DNA of 64,000 nt from Pirellulaceae bacterium (GCA_019636385.1 JAHBXT010000002.1:620001-684000), one strand, 5' to 3'. Counted from the first letter of the stretch, positions 54,301 to 62,465 are shown. Made by a program: numbers and translations. Notes: generated from the sequence alone by a model not told the origin.

Positions 54301-55624
54301 CAGCGTTTATCCCGTGTCAACCAAGTTCGTTGTGGATGCCAGCCGCAAGAATTTGGAGAACGAGAAAACGCACTTTCAGCAGCGAGTGCGCATGGAGTTT
54401 GGCAATTCTGGCGAAAGCGGATTCATGACCATCGTGCATTACGCGGACAATCGCTATCAACAATTTACTGAACAAGCGGATGTAGCCCAGTTAGCCGCTG
54501 GCAGCAACTTCAAACTTGATAGTGCAAGTGGCGTCATTCAACCGATTAGTAATACAGTCGATACGCCGGCAGTCAACAAAGCACTTTTCGCTCGCTCAGC
54601 GACTACGGATGGCAATTTCGATCCCGCGTTCCTCGCCAATAACCGCGACTTGCCGACGGACGTAGTCATCCGTCGCTCATTAGACTTCTTCTTGTTTTCT
54701 AATGGCCAAGCCGATAATAGCGCAGCGGTGATAGATCATACTTCCGCGCATCAAGATGTACTTGGTGTTGAAACCAATATTGAAACAAGACCACCACTGA
54801 CACCCGACCCGCCACCCAGTACGGTTCCACTTCCGGCACCTGTGACCCCACCGAATCCGTTGCCGCTCGATCCGCCGCTGGATCAAGCGCGGCCTGAGTA
54901 CGAGCCAGGATACCTGCAGCCGAAAACGATGGAAGTGGCTATTTATCCGGTTCATTACGAGGATGAAAATGGCGATGGTCAAGTCGATGCGGTCGAGTTG
55001 CCGGATTATGAAGACGTGCTTGCCAAGCTGAAACGCGAGGGAAAGATCGTCATCAAAGCGCAGGACGGCGGTACGCCCACTCAGGGAGAAATTGAACAGC
55101 AGAAGCTGCAGATTACCAGCCAGCCGGATCAGCCCAGCGGCGCATATTCCATCATTCGTAAGCTGTTCGATGGCAGCGAAGAGGTGCTGGACGTCTTCTC
55201 AATTCGCGATTGGCCAGAACAGGTTGATGCGGCCCAGGCCGATGGTACCGCCGACGAAGTCGCCCCACCTGCGCTGAAGCCGTTTACTCCGGTCGAGCCT
55301 CCAGCGGATGTCGAATTGCCGTTGCCGCCACCGGCAGCCGACCTGCGGCCCCTGCCCCTCCCGCCTACCGATCCTTTGGGTCAGAACGATTCGCGACACG
55401 CGCTGGATGATTCTGTATCACCGCGGTTTGCTGGAGGTATTGGACTGTTGAGTTCACTGTGGTTGTACCGTCGATTGCAGTCCGGTTCGCAAGGACACAC
55501 TTCGGTCGTTGCTCCCGTTGCTGGAGATTCAGCTACCAACAGCGCCCCGCCTACCGAGTTTTGTCGTCGAGCACGGCGGTTGCGAAAGCTGAGATACTTG
55601 GCTTCAACCGCTGACAACTCGTAG
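48344..55624 (+). CDS. Giant beta-helix adhesin with LEPR-XLL-type N-terminal motif
   Basis: About 2426 residues. ATG 48344 is taken; TTG 48329 and ATG 48356 are possible. Near residues 62-75 is PIYFRKLEARRVLNATFEV, the planctomycete variant of the LEPR-XLL motif found at the start of giant exported proteins. Residues about 80-1800 are repetitive, rich in Asn, Gly, Val and Thr (patterns like GNILLxA, SGSGHISLVA, TGSVYVQSG), as in filamentous haemagglutinin-type right-handed beta-helices. Then a less repetitive region, a Pro-rich linker (PDPPPSTVPLPAPVTPPNPL), a calcium-loop-like D-E-N-G-D-G-Q-V-D near 2206, another Pro-rich linker, a short hydrophobic stretch near 2363-2378 (GGIGLLSSLWLYRRL) and a basic tail. 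A surface adhesin or matrix role is likely. The kinase gene begins 56 bp after it. Confidence 0.8.
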   Translation: MRTRMGFLVKWMGIMAGAYRSPYSALSALIGWFNQMANGQRQRIHAAREFHQALSSAPPIYFRKLEARRVLNATFEVIAGELQLANFADGAHLDIQMLLSDHQFTLSSGTWFDSNGIDTTSSILSIALTGGLNINSLTDTNIFLQGDLGTISNIDVSTLGDVSDSSGTSLVVAGDFIIAANRVTLGEDALDSYSVGALRLNTTGASQLNVDGSLHVLSGSAASQALLVADTISLESFSTSGALAVLARGGDVLIGTLDSGTTIDITAIDGSILDWQDDQLADLTANGTITLQAAFNISGNGADGRLELSADSVVIAQSFASGDIRLYGLGDLTLTSAITQDGAVDVTTNGTLNARLVDTSQTDSTDNSVNLSANSMSSDVLVGKVRAGQQLGQVWITAERHVVDGDNDQLSVDVAGQFVHLVANQGNIGEISGSIFQGAYRWLRVQASQDLSANAPDGVVILNANFNGTASIAAPTAIVMSAHNVDLNSWNIVATNLAVIADADGNSTGTAILPNTLNFAGDLRVQGADVSSNGSLSLVAQRILLISGQSEQFTVGHPISGQSVQVDARTHGDLVVTAPSNVVFSDLDGNGYALQATPSGSIHVRSTNGSLIIDSQVADYATNVLLEAALDVTINANVTSVAGNITVNAGDDIVQNALVSAGGAGTVYFIAGNNTVDATAGIVMNAGAVISTAGGNVQLVADNGGDILLTHIDVGAGRVSLVAEGDILNNARRENLAADALAGQNQLTLGSAVGFQLGDLLMIQDADSPAQFLTITAIAGTVLTMSGNLAQDYTTAQSARVTTQLTNVRASALSLRADANISNASNGQGTIGRPDTLTADSEANSQAVTTQVDILAARSAEGIYILEADELAVDSTGDITVTQVVSILPLITNPVTASSLSDLVTTNNGNILLASVTGNLTINDGALGSIGGANGQAVSAHGTGNILLQARGGGSDLILNSQVQTDTGSIFMGAGGSIAQNSGGNVLVTNGALGSIYARALTGSITMAGDASSTTQGGHIHYLAQANVTVGVLNASTSLLTSTVAVTATTGSILDGQNDTIGLDANGFATQIGTREVNIIGDAANLFAGVNVGAAGNPLDTQVVSLASGSNGNTYIYESNALTIGTVASIAVAQVQLNSNAPGIPVLGRNGVTANSQIKIETIGGTQTIASQVGAGGNILLAAGGVTSDLLVNAAVGSGSGHISLVAGRDVAINAAVITGGTGSVYVQSGRSIDVQNTLTTQTGDILLSAAQDISQSAIISSTSGDIGLVAGGTITHTAVGHITASGGDVLVRAGNNWTMAAATTLTAGGGDVVGQATAGTLQLGVIRVTHATGNRIGLSAGVSIVDANGGGVNIEETVAAATTTVSLRAGTGTIGQADAGNGTPGINANALDLNVDTVAASSAQGIYLRELAAGGGLIIGVVPVAAVTVDAQQVNLNSTQTVRQGSGTLAGLAGGTTTNNGPVKVVAESGSLTVASAVSAQGTGDVLLEARGVASDVLVNATVGSGSGHISLIARDDIAQVAGISTGGGTVYVQAVGGAVIMGAVAFTVSSGGNIDYMAAIDASLGQLNAGTGTVSITAGRDILDSHNDTVSFDGTTGFVVEAGSTRVHNIIANAAKLRSGVDGTLLAGGNIGTQNNPLDTRIGTLASVSKEGTYLYQSDPLVIGSVAETFVTQVHFNSGVLEVGNAALVGGTSGGQYKLWSSAGSVTVDQPVTAATQIVLAAGPISGNLIVKAAVTSNGSAAQGNIWFAAGGSVYSPDLNGLLQFAEVDGVSLTLYAQQSVFLPNTHVDSLEARMVGARNQKTVFEGDQQINAVLINANANASGPLILEELKHDLIPANVTFPDPLHPIGTTPGFNDIKASFEFTNRFVDGYALFVRNAGELSIEKFNFGQAMEISGTKPAVYVETLGASDLKVKGEITLVSETTNPNPGIVLIAGQTLSIEGGGSLNLESQPPGAVSDYRQVVYSLDLKADAYDAGLGPIVDGSVYPVSTKFVVDASRKNLENEKTHFQQRVRMEFGNSGESGFMTIVHYADNRYQQFTEQADVAQLAAGSNFKLDSASGVIQPISNTVDTPAVNKALFARSATTDGNFDPAFLANNRDLPTDVVIRRSLDFFLFSNGQADNSAAVIDHTSAHQDVLGVETNIETRPPLTPDPPPSTVPLPAPVTPPNPLPLDPPLDQARPEYEPGYLQPKTMEVAIYPVHYEDENGDGQVDAVELPDYEDVLAKLKREGKIVIKAQDGGTPTQGEIEQQKLQITSQPDQPSGAYSIIRKLFDGSEEVLDVFSIRDWPEQVDAAQADGTADEVAPPALKPFTPVEPPADVELPLPPPAADLRPLPLPPTDPLGQNDSRHALDDSVSPRFAGGIGLLSSLWLYRRLQSGSQGHTSVVAPVAGDSATNSAPPTEFCRRARRLRKLRYLASTADNS
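51904..52889 (+). repeat. Internal repeat pair in the adhesin
   Basis: About 60 bp at 51904-51965 recur at 52828-52889, encoding SDLLVNAAVGSGSGHISLVA and SDVLVNATVGSGSGHISLIA. The pair marks a larger periodic module of the beta-helix, about 924 bp (308 residues) apart. Confidence 0.6.
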
Positions 55625-55680
55625 AAGCTTTATTATTGACAATTCATACCGCTACGTAGTCTTACTTGGGAGATTGGGAA

Positions 55681-58600
55681 ATGCAACGTTGTCCGCAATG
55701 CAATCAGCAGCTTGATGTGGACGCTAAAGCATGTTTGGCCTGTGGTTGGACGTTGGAACCAGCGGTCACTGAAGATGCCAAACAGCACGACGACCCACCA
55801 GCGAAATTGAGCGACACGCTTGATTTTCCCAAAGGCGGTCTGCTAAGCAATCTTTCGTCTGAAGATGCGATGGTGCCGCCAGGGTCCAGCGCTCTAAACG
55901 ATGCCGACAGACCGTCACTTGAAAAGCTGCACTCTACGCTGGATTTTGTCAGCGATTCGACGATAGACATGGAGCCAGCATCGCCAACGGTCGATGCAAT
56001 TGCCCAGGACTTTTCGGGTGCGCAGGCAGAAGAGCCAGGCACGGAATTGCTGCCGATGGACACTGATTCTTCTTTGGCAGCCGATAGTGCATCGACCGAG
56101 GGCAGCGGCTGGGGGGAAGACTCGGTACAGGGAACATTGCGGATACCCGATGCTCCCGCCATGGATTCTGTTCGGTCAGGCCAGATAGGTAGCTCGTCGG
56201 CAGACTCCTTTGGCACTATCCCCATTCCGAATTTGTCGCAGGCGGCTGCTCCTGAAAAAACGGTCAGCTCAGATACGCTGCCTCCAGGAACGCTGCTCGA
56301 CAACTCTGACCAGCGCGATACGCTCGATTTGGAATTTCAGGCTGGTGGCGACAATGCTGGAGACCAGCAGGCGACTCGTTCTTTGGACCAGCCCTTCTTT
56401 CCTGTAGAACCCATTCCGCCCAAGACCGCTGGCCCGCGGACGGACGAAGTCAACACAATCGACTTCGATCAATCAGACAATGCTCAAGAGTCCGCTATTA
56501 CGCTCGATTTAGGAACGGGCCGGGCGTTCGATTCGCACAATACCAGTTCCGGCACCATTCCCTATTCAGATGACCAAGTCGCGGCTGCGGCCGCAGATAC
56601 TGGCAGATCGACTCCTTCAGGGCAATTGCGCCGTGTTTGGGGCGCGGTGGGCGGGTCATCGGCTGACCCGATGCATACCCTAAAGGTCAGCGTTGGGCAG
56701 GCGTCGGATTCAATCTTTCAGCGCGTCTCACCTCGGTTGCTGGTGACGTCACAACGGGAGGACATCTTAGCTGACGTTATCAAGCGTGCCAAAGACAAGC
56801 AGCGTGATCCCAAGCTGATCGAAGCCTGCCTGAGCGAAGCCTGCGGTAAGGAGGTGTCTGAGACCGCGACGCCGGACTACGAAATCAACGGCTATATCGG
56901 TCGCGGGGCGATGGGCGTTGTATTTCAAGGGCGCCAAGTGGGCATTGGTCGCGATGTGGCCATCAAGATGATTCAACCTTCCGCCGGCGGAACGCGAACC
57001 GCCAGCAGTACCCGCAATCTGCAAAAGAAATTCTTATACGAAGCGCAGATTACCGGCAAGCTGGATCACCCGAACATCGTGCCCGTCTACGAGTTGGGAA
57101 TGTGCAACAGTCTGCTGTTCTACACGATGAAGAAAATCGTGGGTACCGAATGGAAGCAGAGTTTTTCCAAACGCTCCAAAGAAGAGAACCTGGATATTCT
57201 GACGAAAGTTGCCGACGCGATGGCCTTTGCCCACCAGCGTCAAATCATCCACCGCGACTTGAAGCCAGAAAATGTGATGCTGGGGCCGTTTGGTGAAGTG
57301 TTGGTGGTGGACTGGGGCTGCGCGGTCGACCTCAGCCTAAAAGAAGAGTTTTCCGGAGCGGGCTCGCCGCCGTGGATGGCACCCGAAATGGCGCTGCACC
57401 AGCGCAACCGTATTGGTACCGGCAGCGATATCTACTTGCTGGGGGCCATCCTGTATCAGATCGTCGTGGGGCATCCGCCACATGCCGGTCGGACGGTAAT
57501 GGAGGTGCTGCACTCAGCGGCCAAGAATGAAATTATCGCCACTACCAGTAGCGATCCTCTCCTAAAAATCGCCCTGCGAGCCATGCAGACCGCTGTCGAA
57601 GATCGGTATGCCACGGTCGAGGAGATGCAAGAGGCGATTCGGCTGTATCAACGACACTCCGAGAGCGTCGCGATGACCGCACGCTCGGAGAATTTGCTGG
57701 AACAGGCGATTGCGAATAAGGACTATGAGCGATTTTCGCGCTCGATATTCGGATTTCAAGAGGCCCTGGAACTCTGGCCCGACAACCCCGCTGCGTCGGA
57801 CGGTCTGCGAGCGTCGAAGTTCGCTTACGGTCAATTGGCCTACACCAAAGGGGACTACGGCCAGTGCCTCGAAGTGCTCGATCGCAATGCGCCGGATCAG
57901 AATGCGTTGTACGTGAAAGCTGAAAAAGCCAAGAAGTCTGTAGAGGATAGATCGAAATGGCTTAAGTTTGCGTTAAGTGGCCTAGCCGGCGCGATAGTAG
58001 TTGGACTCGTTGTTTCCACAGCATTTGCAGTTTATGCTTCCATACAGAAGAATATTGCTGTAGAGCAGACAGATATTGCTGAAAAGCAAAAAGACTTGGC
58101 CCTAAAAAACGAAGAGGAGGCTAAGCGGCAGGCACAACTGGCCAAAGACAATGAAGAAGAAGCTACGCGACAGGCACAATTGGCCAAAGACAACGAAGAA
58201 GAAGCGAAGCGACAGGCAACGTTAGCCAAAGACAACGAAGAGGAAGCGAAGCGACAGGCAGCGCTGGCCAAAGACAACGAAGAAGAAGCGAAGCGACAAG
58301 CAGCGCTGGCCAAAGACAACGAAGAAGAAGCGAAGCGACAGGCTACGATTGCGGAAACCCAAACATCCATGGTGCAGTTGGCAGCGATCCAATCCAATCT
58401 ATCTCTTGCATTTGGGCAAGTTGAACAATCAGACCTTAGTCGCGCCACCGCTCTTATTAGCGATATTGGCACGCCAAGTAAGCATCAAGTGTTAGCCGAC
58501 AAGCAGCAACTTCCTCTTCTCAAGAACTGGGCCTGGAATCGCATCAATCTGCTGAGCAACTCGGACCTATTGAGCGATCCGGTCGGTGAGCAGGTGACGG

Positions 58601-61600
58601 CGTTGGCATTTTCTCAGTCAGCCAATCGCGGCGTGGTGGCGCTGACTCGCCAGCAGCAGAACTGGCTGCACATCGCCAGCATCCACAATGACAAATTAGT
58701 TATTGATCCGCAACACTCGCTAAAGCTCGAAGCAGAGGTCGTCGAGGCCGCCTCGATTTCACCGGATGGCCAGAGCGTGTTGTACTCGTTGGCCGCCGGC
58801 AAGAACGATCTGCCCAGGCTGTTTCGCTGGCAGGTGGGTAGCACCGCTGCCGAACCGATCGCCGGTGCCGATATGCGTGCGTTCCAAGGGTTCGTCGCCA
58901 CCGATACTGCCGACGTGGCGGGCCTGAACCAAGGTCTGTGGGTGTGGAGTCGAAATGGTTCAGACGAAGAGTCAAAACGAATTGATAAGGTTCAAGGGCG
59001 GCTGCTGTCGATGCAGTTGCTGCCTAATAATTCAGTGCTGGTGCTAGCTGAGATGCCCAATGGGCAGCGTTACCCGCATATTGTGTCTCTGCTAGACAGT
59101 AATGATCATCAATACTTGCGAACTCAGCAGGGCTTGGGCCGAGAACGGCTGTCGGCCGTTGCATACGCCAATGGGCGGTTGGTACTGGGCACCGAGTCGG
59201 GCAAGTTGTTTAGTCTGCCGTACATGTTGGGCTCGACCACCTCTACTCAACCAGCAGTTGGCGGCGTGACAGATCGCGGTGTCGACATAGATGCCAGTCT
59301 GCTCAGCGAAATTCCGCAACAGCACCAGTCCAGAATCAAGTCGATTAGAGCGCATGCAGATGGAACGCTGTTGACCATCGCCGAGGAACCGCAGGTCAAT
59401 GTCTGGCGACCGGTGGCTACGGAACTCGGGTGGACCCTGGACATTCGGCTGACAGGTACTCCCAGCAACGTACAATTGGCTGACTTTGGACAGTCATCAC
59501 AGCAAATTCTGGCGCTATCAAGCGATACCAGATCGATTGTTTGGGACGTCAATCGCCAGCGGCTGCGGCAACGCGTGCGTCGCGTCACGCCCGATGGACA
59601 AGAGCTAGATTATGCGACTCCGGTCATGGCTATGGTCACCTCGGAAGATGGCCAGCGTGCGGTTTCAGTTCTGGAGGACGGCACCATTGACCGATGGAAC
59701 ATTTATACCGGTCTGGCCGAACACACTGGGCAGATTCCGATTGGCTACGTTGGGCATGATCCTCGAGCACAATTCGTCGATATGTCCATCGACCCTCAGT
59801 CCGGCATCATGATTACCTCGGCCAGATTGCCTCTGGGAACGCAAGTTCATCAGTCCGCAGGTGCTGACAAAACCGATTCGAAGAAGTCGCTCGAGTGGGA
59901 TTGGGAATTTGTCAAGTGGGACCTGAACGGCATGAAGATGCTGGACCGCTGGAATCGGCGGTCTGGAGAGGAGCAAGCGGTCTCGCTAGTGGGCCGCGGC
60001 CACTACGTACTATACGGTAGCGATTCAGAGACACGGTTTAGAAATACCGCCAACCAAAGTGAAATCGCAAAGTTCGACTTTGGTAGTTTCTTTGGAGTTG
60101 CTAGTCCCAAGTCGAGCAACCTGGTGATGCTCGTCAAGCTAAATGGTGCCCTACAATTGGTGGATGTCGACAATTTGGATGATTCGTGGCGACAGACAGA
60201 ATTCTTTGCGCTGGCCACCACGGGGGATCGTCCGATCATTGGCCAATGGTCCCCGGCTGGTGATCGATTCTATCTGATCTGGGAATCTGGGCGTGTGATT
60301 GAATTGTCGTGGGACGGAAGTCGCTTGGCCCTCGAGCGCGACCTGCGTCAGGCTGGTCAAAAGATTGAACTGGCTGTGGATTCGACTCAGCCAGCTGCGG
60401 CACAAGCTGACGCTGGCCGAAGCCAAACTCCCACTATCCGCATCGCCTCGCGGTGGAACGTGGATATGAAAGTTCGCTCGGCATCTGGCCATAACTTGCT
60501 ATATGCTTTGGTGCGCTTTCCTGGAAAGTCCGGACTGACGCGGTTGACCCGAATTGCTTTTCCCGTCAATGGCGGTTCTGTTCAGATGCAATACAGCGAT
60601 TCCAGGCTGGGTAGCCGGCATTGCGTGCTGAGCGACGATGAAGTACCACAGGCCATCACAGGCCCCTTGGAGCAAATGAAGAATAGGCATCCTCGGTTGG
60701 ATCAACAAATCGCTGGTATGCGTACCGCAGGTCTGCACACGTATGTGGCCACCAAGTCTGGAACGGTCCTACGAGTCGCTGCGCAGCAGGCTGATTTGCA
60801 AGCCTACGGGCGCCCCAAGTTACTGTCGGCCACCGGCGACAAGTCGGCCAACACCATCATCACCTTGCATGAAGGCGGAGTACTGTGGCGAGCTGACTGG
60901 CAAGATGGTCAGTGGAGCTGGCGGCAATTGCCTTTGGCATCGGCTGATGCCGAGTCAATTGACCTATCGCCAGACGGCAGCCAACTGTCTATCCGGACCG
61001 GTACAGGCTTAGGGCTATATTCAGCCGATACCGGGGCGCTATTGCAGCAGTTTGCTGGTGGCCCGATTGCCGCGTTCACCTGGGACCGCCAGCAGCCATC
61101 GACCTTCGCCATAGTGGGCAGCGATGGTACCGTGGGACGACTAACGGAAGCCGGATGGGTTGAGATCATCAAATTGCCGGCTGGAGAAGTAGCCAAGCGC
61201 GTTCAATACTTCAATGAAGCGTGGAATGACCCGGCCAAGCCCAAAGATCGCTGGCTGCTGGTGCAAACCTCGACTGCCACTTACGACCGGCTTCACTACT
61301 TCCCGCTCAACCCCGGAGCACAGCCCGTGTCGGTCGACTTGCCCTCGCGCGTGACGTCCCTTCAGTGTTCGCCGACCGAGGGACTGGTGGCTGTTGGCGG
61401 TTACGGAACGGTAGCCATCTACTTTAGCGCTCCCAGTCTGGGTGAAGCCGGCAAAGAGCTGTTTAGTCTTCCCGGACATGCGGGGGCTAGTGTGAACCTA
61501 CTCCAATTTACCGCTGACGGTCGCACTCTGTTATCGGGTGATCGAGGCAATCGCATGTTTGGCTGGCTTTCTGCCGATAACATGGCCGCTCCGGTTGCTC

Positions 61601-61665
61601 CGGGGGTAGCTATTCAGCCAAACCGACCGGACGCTGAACGGCAAATACTAGTGCGTGTTCGCTGA
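55681..61665 (+). CDS. Giant Ser/Thr protein kinase with zinc ribbon, coiled-coil repeat and WD40-like C-terminus
   Basis: 1994 residues from ATG 55681 (GGGAGATTGGGAA upstream). Residues 1-25 form a zinc ribbon (CPQCNQ ... CLACGW). Residues 30-395 are an acidic, Ser/Thr-rich tail with six T-L/I-D-hydrophobic motifs. The kinase domain spans about 400-655: YIGRGAMGVVFQGR, VAIKMI, IIHRDLKPENVM, VVDWGCAVDL (DWG for DFG) and SPPWMAPEMAL. A TPR-like helical part follows, a membrane segment is at about 763-787 (FALSGLAGAIVVGLVVSTAF), then a coiled coil of 14-residue repeats (about 800-893). About 960-1990 is extracytoplasmic with degenerate WD40/beta-propeller blades. It would sense something outside and phosphorylate Thr inside, like PpkA of T6SS. 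The last 56 bp overlap a convergent gene. Confidence 0.88.
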   Translation: MQRCPQCNQQLDVDAKACLACGWTLEPAVTEDAKQHDDPPAKLSDTLDFPKGGLLSNLSSEDAMVPPGSSALNDADRPSLEKLHSTLDFVSDSTIDMEPASPTVDAIAQDFSGAQAEEPGTELLPMDTDSSLAADSASTEGSGWGEDSVQGTLRIPDAPAMDSVRSGQIGSSSADSFGTIPIPNLSQAAAPEKTVSSDTLPPGTLLDNSDQRDTLDLEFQAGGDNAGDQQATRSLDQPFFPVEPIPPKTAGPRTDEVNTIDFDQSDNAQESAITLDLGTGRAFDSHNTSSGTIPYSDDQVAAAAADTGRSTPSGQLRRVWGAVGGSSADPMHTLKVSVGQASDSIFQRVSPRLLVTSQREDILADVIKRAKDKQRDPKLIEACLSEACGKEVSETATPDYEINGYIGRGAMGVVFQGRQVGIGRDVAIKMIQPSAGGTRTASSTRNLQKKFLYEAQITGKLDHPNIVPVYELGMCNSLLFYTMKKIVGTEWKQSFSKRSKEENLDILTKVADAMAFAHQRQIIHRDLKPENVMLGPFGEVLVVDWGCAVDLSLKEEFSGAGSPPWMAPEMALHQRNRIGTGSDIYLLGAILYQIVVGHPPHAGRTVMEVLHSAAKNEIIATTSSDPLLKIALRAMQTAVEDRYATVEEMQEAIRLYQRHSESVAMTARSENLLEQAIANKDYERFSRSIFGFQEALELWPDNPAASDGLRASKFAYGQLAYTKGDYGQCLEVLDRNAPDQNALYVKAEKAKKSVEDRSKWLKFALSGLAGAIVVGLVVSTAFAVYASIQKNIAVEQTDIAEKQKDLALKNEEEAKRQAQLAKDNEEEATRQAQLAKDNEEEAKRQATLAKDNEEEAKRQAALAKDNEEEAKRQAALAKDNEEEAKRQATIAETQTSMVQLAAIQSNLSLAFGQVEQSDLSRATALISDIGTPSKHQVLADKQQLPLLKNWAWNRINLLSNSDLLSDPVGEQVTALAFSQSANRGVVALTRQQQNWLHIASIHNDKLVIDPQHSLKLEAEVVEAASISPDGQSVLYSLAAGKNDLPRLFRWQVGSTAAEPIAGADMRAFQGFVATDTADVAGLNQGLWVWSRNGSDEESKRIDKVQGRLLSMQLLPNNSVLVLAEMPNGQRYPHIVSLLDSNDHQYLRTQQGLGRERLSAVAYANGRLVLGTESGKLFSLPYMLGSTTSTQPAVGGVTDRGVDIDASLLSEIPQQHQSRIKSIRAHADGTLLTIAEEPQVNVWRPVATELGWTLDIRLTGTPSNVQLADFGQSSQQILALSSDTRSIVWDVNRQRLRQRVRRVTPDGQELDYATPVMAMVTSEDGQRAVSVLEDGTIDRWNIYTGLAEHTGQIPIGYVGHDPRAQFVDMSIDPQSGIMITSARLPLGTQVHQSAGADKTDSKKSLEWDWEFVKWDLNGMKMLDRWNRRSGEEQAVSLVGRGHYVLYGSDSETRFRNTANQSEIAKFDFGSFFGVASPKSSNLVMLVKLNGALQLVDVDNLDDSWRQTEFFALATTGDRPIIGQWSPAGDRFYLIWESGRVIELSWDGSRLALERDLRQAGQKIELAVDSTQPAAAQADAGRSQTPTIRIASRWNVDMKVRSASGHNLLYALVRFPGKSGLTRLTRIAFPVNGGSVQMQYSDSRLGSRHCVLSDDEVPQAITGPLEQMKNRHPRLDQQIAGMRTAGLHTYVATKSGTVLRVAAQQADLQAYGRPKLLSATGDKSANTIITLHEGGVLWRADWQDGQWSWRQLPLASADAESIDLSPDGSQLSIRTGTGLGLYSADTGALLQQFAGGPIAAFTWDRQQPSTFAIVGSDGTVGRLTEAGWVEIIKLPAGEVAKRVQYFNEAWNDPAKPKDRWLLVQTSTATYDRLHYFPLNPGAQPVSVDLPSRVTSLQCSPTEGLVAVGGYGTVAIYFSAPSLGEAGKELFSLPGHAGASVNLLQFTADGRTLLSGDRGNRMFGWLSADNMAAPVAPGVAIQPNRPDAERQILVRVR
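58099..58350 (+). repeat. 42-bp tandem repeat encoding a coiled coil
   Basis: Five in-phase 42-bp units (58141-58350) encode AKDNEEEAKRQAxL, preceded by one degenerate unit (58099-58140, L-K-N-E-E-E-A-K-R-Q-A). The units are nearly identical at DNA level, so copy number could vary between strains. It directly follows the kinase membrane segment. Confidence 0.9.
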
Positions 61666-62263
61666 ACGGACAGGGGCAGGGCCAGGCCAATCGCCGCAGG
61701 CCGCCCCCAGCAACTCCGGCTTCGCCCAGCAGACGCATAACGTACTGCGGTGAATGGCTATAGAATCCATCTGTATGCCAATCATATCCATCGCCTAACA
61801 ACGGACCGGCGGCTACGTTGAACACCAGCCAGCCGCCGAGTACCAATCGTTTCAAGGCGACCTGAATGAACTGCTCTAGCGATCCCTGGTACTGCAAAAC
61901 GCTGACGGCTGCGATCAGGTGATAAGAAGTATCGGTGCCCGTCAGGTACTCAGTCAACTCAGCCGTGATCAGTCCTCGGTAACAACCTCGCTGTCGGGCC
62001 ATATCAAGCATCCTCGTGGATAGGTCGACTCCATCCAGCCAGCGACTCTGACTCCCCAGAGCCGGACCCAGCAAGCCGGTGCCACAACCGGCATCCAGAA
62101 TGCGAATGGTGTCCGCTTCGGGCAACTGACATTCTCGCAACAAGTCGGCCACGAGCCGTGGTCCCAGATAGCCGACTTGTTCGCACTGGCTATCGTACTG
62201 GTCCGCCAGTGAATCAAACATGTCGGTTATCTTGTCAGTGTCAATTGGCGGAGATTTAGACAT
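61610..62263 (-). CDS. SAM-dependent methyltransferase (class I, type 11/12)
   Basis: 217 residues from ATG 62263; the frame runs to 62332 but the extra residues are not family-like. IRILDAGCGTGLLGPALGSQ is motif I (SAM binding), WLDGVDLSTRMLDMARQRGC is motif II with the acidic ribose-binding Asp, and YHLIAAVSVLQYQGSLEQFI and LKRLVLGGWLVFNVAAG are motifs III and IV. The N-terminal MFDSLADQYDSQ is typical of small-molecule methyltransferases of this type. The substrate is unknown. Its 3' end overlaps the kinase gene by 56 bp on the opposite strand. Confidence 0.85.
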   Translation of the reverse strand: MSKSPPIDTDKITDMFDSLADQYDSQCEQVGYLGPRLVADLLRECQLPEADTIRILDAGCGTGLLGPALGSQSRWLDGVDLSTRMLDMARQRGCYRGLITAELTEYLTGTDTSYHLIAAVSVLQYQGSLEQFIQVALKRLVLGGWLVFNVAAGPLLGDGYDWHTDGFYSHSPQYVMRLLGEAGVAGGGLRRLAWPCPCPFSEHALVFAVQRPVGLAE

Positions 62264-62465
62264 CTGTGGTGCATTCCATCGAAGCCATCTTTTGGGGATA
62301 ACCAGTAATTTCAACCGGGGATTGGCTGACAAAAATCGAAGCTTTTTGGTAATGTTTGAGCGCTATTCAACCGCTCAACAGCATATAACCTAATCCGACA
62401 CAATTGGTCTTGCCATTGGACAACTTTCGATTCGACCTAAATCGTAAAGTAACCAGAAAATCTCA

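Noticed and set aside
55636..55664. TTGACA promoter-like hexamer between adhesin and kinase
   Set aside because: No convincing -10 hexamer at the right distance; planctomycete promoters are poorly defined.
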